Source: Cycas panzhihuaensis (lineage: Eukaryota; Cycadophyta). From it: a DNA stretch of 64,000 nt. The notes beneath the pieces are model-generated. The model was given only the letters and a program-made list of their open reading frames with translations, ran no database searches and was not told the origin of the DNA. The DNA lies in NCBI GenBank assembly GCA_023213395.1, contig CM041465.1:58845741-58909740 (forward strand), written 5' to 3'. Positions 56,641 through 64,000 of this stretch are shown in pieces. Every line of letters starts with the position of its first letter. Positions within the stretch are counted from its first letter, which is position 1. The translations under genes and the position numbers were made by a program.

Positions 56641-59039
56641 AGAGGTATACATTCTATCTCATACTTTTATTACATTCTTTTTAGTCATTACTTTATAGGA
56701 TGCTTGTTTTGCTACTTAGATACATGATGGTTTGGTTTATTTAGCTTTCTTGTGTTGATTACTTGCCTATGATGATCAGGACTTTGGTCCAATGGCATCA
56801 TTAAGCCTCGATAGTGGTCTCCTAGTTGGTAAGTAGTTCATTACATACTCCTGTAGCCTGATCTTAGCTAAGTTCTGACTCATTTTTGCTCCTTTGTTGC
56901 ATCTTTTCCACTTGCCTCTTGCCTTATCGATGACTTGGATAGCCTAGGGTAGTTTGTTGAGAACTTAGAGGGGATTTTGCACCTTATTATTTAGACCCCA
57001 TGTGATTTCTTTATTAATTTTCATGGATTCATCTCAATTGCTATTGTTCCCATCAAGTTCTGACTCAATTTCACAATATTATTATGTTTTCTAGCTATAT
57101 ATTAGTCATTTAGATGGCCTAATATTAGTTTGTAGGGATCTAGGGAAGAGTTCTTAACCCTTGGTAGTGAGCTTCCCCTCAATTTATATTAATTCTAGTA
57201 ATTTACCTCCACCCCGCTCTGGTTTCTGTGTTGTGCAGATATGTTTGTAGTGTTGCAAATATATTCACGATGCAACTGTTAGTGACAAAAACATGGCTAA
57301 TAACATCTAGATTTGTATTTAACATAGTCCCTAATAGGTCCCTCACCTCAAGACTAGCCTAGATCGAGGCCTAATGATCATGGGTGGGTGTTCAAATATA
57401 AAAACTCTTATTTTTATTGATCATTCATCATCCTACACCCATCTTTCGTGCTCATTTTTTACTCTTCTTGGACCGAACAGAGAATGCATATTCTTGAGGG
57501 AGAAAAAGATAAGAAGGACATAGATTTTGGGTAGTACAATCATTTGATCAACCTCTACTCTAAACTACATTCTTCCTTTATCTTCTTCACTGAAAGATTT
57601 TACATAAAAGGTTTTCTTAAGTGCTACTAGAAGTGCACCTCTGGGGGTCACCAGATACGAAGAGATCAAGCCAATACAATCAATAATCTTGTGGATAAAG
57701 GATCTACAGAAGTGAGGGAAATGATTACCCATAAAGGTCATCCGTGTGTCAGAACACAGGTTTGAGGACCCACAAATGGCACACAAACTTCCTCTCAAAA
57801 CAAGCACCTTCTCAATTTAGGATGGGTAAGAGAGGGGCTTCCTCGGTTTATCGAGTAGCCTAGAAAAGGAGACCCTCCTATCCTGGATGGCTTAAGGAAG
57901 GAGGATATAAATGGGATACACCCTTCCCAAGGAGAGGGAATAGGTGAGGTAGGTCCTAACCAAAAGAGGAAGTACCCACAAGCAAGTAGCGGGTGGCTGG
58001 TAGTATGGATGAAAAGGGGATGTTGGGCTAAAGAAGGGCCAAGTTCTAAATAGAGGTAAGGGAAAGTAAGCCCTTACCAAAAGGGGAGAGGAAGACCTTA
58101 AGGGGGAGTGCTCCTAAGGTGCCTACACCTAAAATGGATAGTTAGATGTAGGGGACAAGGTAATATATTTTGTTCTTTCATTTTTTGTTATATAATGAGG
58201 TGGGGTGGTGCTACGAGTTATTGTTGTTTCTATTTTGTATTTGAATTAAAATAGGGAAGTAAACAAGACAATAACTCTCTCTCTCTCTCTTCCTAAACCC
58301 TAGCCTCTCTATCTTTATCTTTTATAAGTATAAAAGGAAATATGCAGGCAAGAAGCATAAGAAGAGGATGCAAAGACTAATGCAAGTCAACCCAATGGTG
58401 CATGGGAAAGGAGGATAGGTGAGAGCAGGGAGACTCACATCCCTTTACACTCTAATGCTAGCAGATATAAGAATTAAGTGAGGAGAAGCGGGGTAAAGAT
58501 GCAACTAGTGAGGGTTGACACCTACTTGTGCAAAGTAATTACCCTTCCACCTATATGATCAAATAAGTTAAGTAATGAACAATGAAATACAAAATTATAT
58601 TTTCTTTTATGAAATACCAAAAACTATCTTTTCTTTTGTTCTTCCTTTTCTTCTTTTGGGAGTAAGGGGGGGAAAGAATGGATGAGAGGATAGAAGGGAG
58701 TACACTTGGAAACTAGACGGTCAATGTAAAAGCCCTTTCTTCCACCATGCAATCCACTTTTGTTTACCTAACATTCCTTATCGTAATTTATGTATTGGAA
58801 AGAAACACTAACAGGGCTTCCTTACCTTCCCAAAGGTGAAATATAGAAAGAACTAAAAGAAGAAGAAGAAAAGAAAGGATTTCTTACAATGAAATTTCAA
58901 GGTAATGTAATAACAATGGGAGAAGTACGTGTACCTATAATGAAGACCTCTGTTTGTCCCAAAACGGGTGAAACCTGCATAAAAAACTACTTACCCTTTC
59001 CCAAGGGGCACTAAACATGCAAAGGAGCAAGCGTGTATA

Positions 59040-59070
<31 letters not shown>

Positions 59071-61230
59071 TTTCTTTTTTTTTTGCAAAAGAAAGAAACA
59101 AGAAAAGTAACCCTATATAAATGTCCTTTGAACAAGCAAAATACGCAATGTTAGTTTTACTTATCATATATACATAGTGATCCAATGATTATGGGAAAGG
59201 AGGGAGAAAGGAGAAAGGAAGGATAACCGCAAAATGGCTAACCCTCCTAATGGGATGTCTCCACGTTCCTAAGCACTTAAGAAAGCAAATCCAGATAGGA
59301 TCCAAGTTTCTTTCAAGGATAAAAGAGCAATAAACTTTGCATACAAAAAAGTTGCAAGGAAATGTAAAAGCTGCAATGACGAACTTTTGTAAGATTTTAC
59401 AAAGACAAGACTGAAATAGTATAAATATTAAGAAGCTATTGCTAAAAACTAGATTTTCTGAAGCCATGATGGCTGGTTATAAGCATAGCAAGGTGTTGTT
59501 AATGTTGCAACCAACAAGGCTCCCTACCCCAAGGGTTTCTAAGCAAACATGAGAGGTATTGGGAGGAAAAAGAGCGAAGACTAGGAGGTTGCCCTTGAGG
59601 AGATGGAAAAAGGATACAAAACCCTAGCTAAAACTCCTTTTTCTCTTTACTGGACACTTTTCTCTCCACCTCCTTGAGTGGACTGAAGGAAACCTCAAGG
59701 TACAAGGGAGTAAGCTTGAGAAAGAGAAGGGTTTGCCTTCTAGAGTGGACAAATAGGAGGTAGTTTCACATAATGAATTGAAATAGCAAGCAAAAAAACC
59801 ATAATGCTTGAGGAAAAGGATGATGTGCAGGCCTATAGATACCTAGTAAGAGCATATCTGAGGTAGATCTACCTTGTGTAGTGGTTGAAAGAGAGGTTCT
59901 CCTTGAGGACTGGTGAAGAAACCTTGCAATGGTACCAAGAAAGAGCATGACCTATAAATAAATTTGATGCTTATGCTTGGATGGGATATTTGTGGAGGAG
60001 ATCTATCCCAAAGCTCACTGTTGTAGACCTATAACTCATGGTTTTACCTTAAGGGAGATGGTGGCAAGAGTGGAGGACAAGTACAACAAGTGAGAGCCTT
60101 CGTTTCATAATTTTTCCTTAGAGGTGAGGAGGAAGAAGAGGAGCAATGAGAAAAAAATTAGGTTTTAAAACCTAATCATAGCTTAATGGGTGATTATGGC
60201 TCACCCTAGGAAGGAAACAACCCATCACCATATGTTAATTTTACATTTAATGTAAATTTGGCCATTGCAATATAAAAAAGTAAATTTGAATAATTGCACC
60301 ATAGTAAACTTCACAATACTGTAGAGTTTGTAGTGGTACCACAGAATTTACAGCGGTGCACTCAAAACTAATTAAAAACTAAGGAGGGAGCCCAAAAGGC
60401 TCCCCAAAAAGGAGGCCTTAGATCCCAAAAGGATAATAATACAATGGCAATGTGCCAAAGGGGGGTTATAGGACCTAGGGAGACCATGATGAACGAGGAG
60501 AAGGTGGTAACAAGGCCCTAAAGGGAGACAAATGGCGAAAAAGGGCGACAATCAGACCTAAACAAGATGTTAGGGGTCACATCATACCAAGGAGCAATAA
60601 AGGATAGGCTACGGGAGCTAAGAGTACTTAGAGGCATTGTGGAGACATGGCATAGGGTTGTAAGATGCCATGGGATATATATCCCTAGTCATCATAAGCT
60701 AAAGTATTAAGATGCAACATGAGTATGCAGGTAAGCTAAGTACAATGATCATGCAATCAACCAATCAATATGCAATGTGCATATATTAATAATCCAATAG
60801 CGTCCTGAAGCTAATGAAAGTGAGGATAGACACATACCTACACTTACTTAAGGTGAGTTATCCATGTCTATTCCCATTAGTTAGGAAATACTACCCCCTT
60901 GGCAGTAGAGCCTCACTGCTCAAAAGCACAGTACGATGGCGAATGCTAGTAACACAAAGGTTAGTATCATGTATCAAAGCATTGTAGTGTCATCATCTAA
61001 GGGCGGTGGTAAGTATCGTAGCAGAATGCATGGACAAGGAGAAGAGAGGGGCAGAATAGGGGCTGCCTATGCATCACCCTAAAATCTAATGAAAGAGAGG
61101 ATGGATGAGGGGGATGCTCCCATCGCACCTATGCAAGGTGAATGATGCTGATAGTCACGAGTATGACAAGATAATATAACTAAAAGTATATATATATATA
61201 TATATATAGATCTAAATGTGAGGGCCTTGT
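56641..61230. other. Unresolved repeat-derived region
   Basis: No gene is supported over about 4.6 kb. Minus-strand ORFs of 60-92 codons (57565-57807, 59189-59467 and others) match nothing I know. The segment 60303-60360 shares about 55 bases with 3810-3863 of the long solo LTR, so part of it is probably LTR or UTR of a related long-LTR element. Simple repeats: CT at 58275-58292, TA at 59033-59060 followed by a T run, TA at 61189-61209. Confidence 0.4.
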
Positions 61231-61434
61231 ACCATAGGTGGTACGAAGGACAAAGTGAAGAAACAAACCTAGTGGTTACTCTATTTTAACCTCATCAATG
61301 GCCAGCTTTCAGAGGTGCGAACAGATTGCAGGATGACAGATGGAACTCTCTCGGAACTAGGGTGATTGGGGAACTTGATAGGTTCCTCAGGGAGGATCAT
61401 CAAGGAGAGGGAGATGACACTTGAGGATGTGACA

Positions 61435-61809
61435 AACGAGGCGGTCTATCTCAATGTTTAAGTCTCCAGGAATGTGTTGAATATCTATGAAGGAGAAACA
61501 AGATAGAAGAGTCCTAGCAATCAAAGCAAGGGCTCTCAAATGTAGGTAGTGTACCTGGTAAACCTAGGTAAGCTGCAACATGACGATCTGAGAGTCACAA
61601 AGAAGGATAATAAGACCGTGATGGAAATGGAGTGCATCGGTAAGGGCCTTAATAACAGTTGTGTATTTAGCTTCGTTATTGGTGGCCTCAGGGAAAAAGA
61701 TTCTGGAACGTATGTAGTCATATCCAGAGGGGTCATGAAAGATCCACGCAGTGGCAGAAGGTCCTAGATTACCACGACTTTCTCCATCAGTGAAGATGAG
61801 TAATACCAT
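61435..61809 (-). pseudogene. RNase H domain, Tat/Ogre-type (aRNH-like)
   Basis: The frame 61809-61564 reads LIFTDGESRGNLGPSATAWI, PEATNNEAKYTTVIKALTDA and LLCDSQ; past a TAA it continues QVHYLHLRALALIARTLL, IQHIPGDLN and IEIDRLVCHIL. The four acidic residues of RNase HI are all present (Asp in TDG, Glu in NNEAKY, Asp in CDSQ, Asp in EIDRL). The DG.SRGN.GP and HIP..LN..ID pattern is that of the extra RNase H of plant Tat-lineage gypsy elements, and also of some LINE or host RNase H genes. No RT is found upstream nor integrase downstream on this strand, so it is an isolated fragment. Confidence 0.7.
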
Positions 61810-62383
61810 GGTGAAGAAGTAAGGACCTCTGCCAAATGGAAAAAGGAAAAGTGACAGTGAGGTTAATAGGTGGAGAGAAAAGAGGAAAGATAGCGATGGG
61901 GCTACGAATCACTCAGAAGGCTATAAATATAGGTCATAAAGAACATGAGGGTCCTAAAAAGAGGCTACCCAGGAATGAGGAAATCAACATGGTAAAGAGG
62001 TGAGAAAACAATGGTGAAAAAGGCCCCTTCATGGCTCCAAAGATTTCTAAAAGGACCAAAAGGAAGTCAAAAAAAAAAGGAGGGAAGCGCTTCCTTTAGG
62101 AGCCTCAAAGGCTTGAACAGGCAACAAAAATGGATCCAGAGTGGCGAAACGAGTCAAAGGAGTATAAACATAGGTATGTTTTGGGGCAATGCAAAAAACG
62201 AGATAAAAGGGATCTGGAGGAGGCTGGAGAGGTCATCATAAATATGCCAAAAAGCTAGAAATGGAAGCCATGGAGGTGAAACAGAAGATGGACCTAGAAG
62301 ACAAAGGTGATAAGGCTAAGAAAGCGATCTCAAGGGCTATCATGGCAAGGGAAAAGGAGAAAGTACCCCTCAGGGCCCCTGCG

Positions 62384-62393
62384 TATATAAAGG
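62384..62393 (+). promoter_or_regulatory. TATA-box candidate
   Basis: TATATAAAGG in G/C-rich surroundings, followed by a G/A-rich leader-like stretch and, 780 bases on, by the PMD-like fragment. It may be a retroelement or accessory-ORF promoter. Confidence 0.4.
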
Positions 62394-63122
62394 AAGGAGG
62401 GTGAAAATGAGATTCATTGTCACGGGCTTGTGATCGATCTGGAGCCCTTCCTTCTGCAGAGCAGAGTCTTACCTGACTTCAGGAGCACAGAGCGAGAGAT
62501 TCGATCATTGGATCAAGGAAAAGAGATAGCCAATATAATCAAGACGATGAGATGGTAATGGTGATGTTGGATTTAGTAAGTTGATCGTCCCCTATCCCCT
62601 TCATTTCATTGTTTATGTTTAGTGGCTTTTTGAGGTTTTTGTAGCTTGGTTTAGGCCCCTTAAGGGTGATTTAGGACCCTCTGGAGCTTGAACGAGGCCC
62701 AGAGTGGGGGACAACTAGGGCATTAGGTAGCCCTGGTCCTACTGGGCTAGGCCTTAGCCCACTCAGACAAACTTTTGAGGTCTATTGGGCATCCCCCTCT
62801 CCCCCTCCCTTTTTATAGGGGGAAACAATGGCCTTGCAGCAAAGATCACAGTGCCACAGAGTTTGCCGCAGGGTTGTTGATGGGACATGAGAACCTCAAT
62901 GGGGCTCGTGTTAAACTTCATGGTACCACAGAGTTTGATGTGGGGCAGAGAGGACATAGTGGAAAAAAGAAGAAAAGAGGTCCATGGGGATGGCTAACTC
63001 AACCTACTGGAGCATGAGACGTCCTAAGGACGACTAAGCATGGTATAGAGAGTATTTGGACTGATACTCATGTCATTTTACAGGTGGTTCTTGTGATCGA
63101 TAATTGCGAGAACATATGAGTC

Positions 63123-63430
63123 ACGATGATGAGATTCATAGAGATGATGTTACAAGGAGACAGGTAGATATTGAGATGTTGTGGGCTCTTGAAGATCATT
63201 AGGATGCCCCAATATGCGTTAGACCAGCATCTCCTAATGGATATAGTCTCTCACTGGGATTGTAGACAATACGTTTTCCACTTCCCCTGGGTAGGAGATG
63301 TGATTGTCATACTAGGGGACATCAAGAGGATTTTAGGGGTACCAATACGATAAGCGCCAGCATCGTTAGGTACATTGCCTAGCACAAACGTTACACACAC
63401 AGAGGCAGCGACATACTTCACAGGCTAGGG
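63123..63430 (+). pseudogene. Plant mobile domain (PMD)-like fragment
   Basis: Two frames joined by a shift near 63195 give HDDEIHRDDVTRRQVDIEML then QYALDQHLLMDIVSHWDCRQ, YVFHFPWVGDVIVILGDIKR and ILGVPI. This matches the aminotransferase-like plant mobile domain, whose core is L..L...W....TFHLP.GE.T.TLEDV...LGLP. The motif Phe-His-Phe-Pro and the Gly-Asp-(x)n-Leu-Gly-Val-Pro end are clear. PMDs occur in plant retroelements, MULEs and a few host genes. This copy is broken and cut by the LTR at 63577. Confidence 0.6.
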
Positions 63431-63576
63431 TAGGTAGGATCGATGAGGGGTGTCAGTGCAAACTATGGTGATGTCCAGGATTCCTCGAGTGAGTAAGTTC
63501 ATTACACTAGGCATTTTGTTTTGGATCTCCCAGAAATAGAACTACATGGATATTCTATGCAGATGGATGGTGTTTC

Positions 63577-64000
63577 ATGGCTACCAGGAATGGACTTGAG
63601 ACAAGCAGGCTCAGGTAAGCACAGGTATATACTTCTCACTTTTATCCTCACTTTCGCTTGTTAGAAGTTGTTTAGAGTATTGTTTGATGCATGTTTGCTT
63701 GCCTTTTATGTGATCGCATTGCCTTCTCTGCTTGATCACGTTGCTTGCACCTGCCGCACACTATTTAGCCTATGACGACCCACCATGGAGCACTCCTTAG
63801 TGAGTCATGCACCCCATATGGCACTCAGTTGCATGTAACACCTCCACAACTCCTTAAACATTGTTGTTGGTAGCGATCCGCTCACATCAGCACTCCTATC
63901 ACCACTTTGAGCCCTCTTCTAGGTGTGATAGGACCTCTCTGAGACTTGTTTCTCTCTTTCGGCCATTTGCGAGCTACTTGGGCATGAGCTCCCAGCCTGC
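63577..64000 (+). mobile_element. Start of another long LTR, 3305 family
   Basis: TGTTTCATGGCTACCAGGAATGGACT corresponds to the start of the LTR at 3305, and similarity continues for roughly 260-300 bases (shared CCTATGACGAC.CAC, ATG..ACACC.CATATGGC). The right end is outside the window. The five bases before it are GATGG, close to the AATGG target of the other copy. Whether it is solo or part of an element cannot be seen. Confidence 0.7.

Noticed and set aside
58935-59185. Two minus-strand ORFs with IYIYIY runs
   Set aside because: Translation of the TA and T repeats at 59033-59075.
61549-61767. Plus-strand 72-codon ORF
   Set aside because: Antisense shadow of the RNase H domain, which has the conserved acidic residues.
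1-64000. tRNA, rRNA, miRNA hairpins or CRISPR arrays
   Set aside because: No tRNA cloverleaf, rRNA-like block or spaced direct-repeat array was recognised by eye; tRNAscan and Infernal would be needed to exclude short or worn ones.

Overview
This is a plant nuclear window, most likely from a large-genome seed plant; a gymnosperm is my guess. It holds one intact multi-exon gene surrounded by old, layered LTR retrotransposons. The plant assignment rests on a complete CBP60-type calmodulin-binding gene, on Ty1/copia and Ty3/gypsy elements whose primer-binding sites match initiator tRNA-Met, and on GT-AG introns up to 3.1 kb. No bacterial, organellar or CRISPR feature was seen.

Left block (1-24.3 kb) is a nest. 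The tail of a Ty1/copia element and its probable 3' LTR (1-906) are followed by a decayed Ty3/gypsy element (gypsy 1, about 940-24.3 kb, + strand). Gypsy 1 is split by a 2,565 bp solo LTR (3305-5869, TSD AATGG) and by a second gypsy element (gypsy 2, 6973-23505, TSD ACCAT/ACTAT, with a chromodomain). Gypsy 2 is itself split by a complete Ty1/copia element (9553-14880, TSD ATAAT) and by a non-autonomous LTR element (17094-21329, TSD GTAAA/ATAAA) that contains a third LTR in inverted orientation. The host reading frames resume across each insertion.

Middle block (24.3-39.1 kb) starts with the gypsy 1 3' LTR, minisatellites and a weak antisense gag remnant. It then holds the CBP60 gene on the minus strand: eight coding exons between 29905 and 37366, 671 codons, no disruption. 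Its upstream flank (37367-39000) is richer in G+C and CpG than the transposons and carries several W-box cores.

Right block (39.1-64 kb) holds a short minus-strand LTR element without coding capacity (39782-42600), and an LTR-plus-PBS junction (43147/43148) followed by decayed, intronless-looking fragments of two unrelated host genes: a sphingoid-base/diacylglycerol-type lipid kinase and a CDKD-type kinase. Next come a degraded Ty1/copia element (about 46.5-51.6 kb) and a copy of the gypsy 2 family inserted in its RT (51645 to about 56.6 kb, its LTR broken by a solo LTR). A final complex region carries an antisense RNase H with all four acidic residues, a plant-mobile-domain-like fragment, and the start of another copy of the long LTR seen at 3305.

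The single functional gene is CBP60; everything else is selfish DNA or its debris. Most stops breaking the transposon ORFs are TAG in place of CAG or TGG, as expected from deamination of methylated cytosines.
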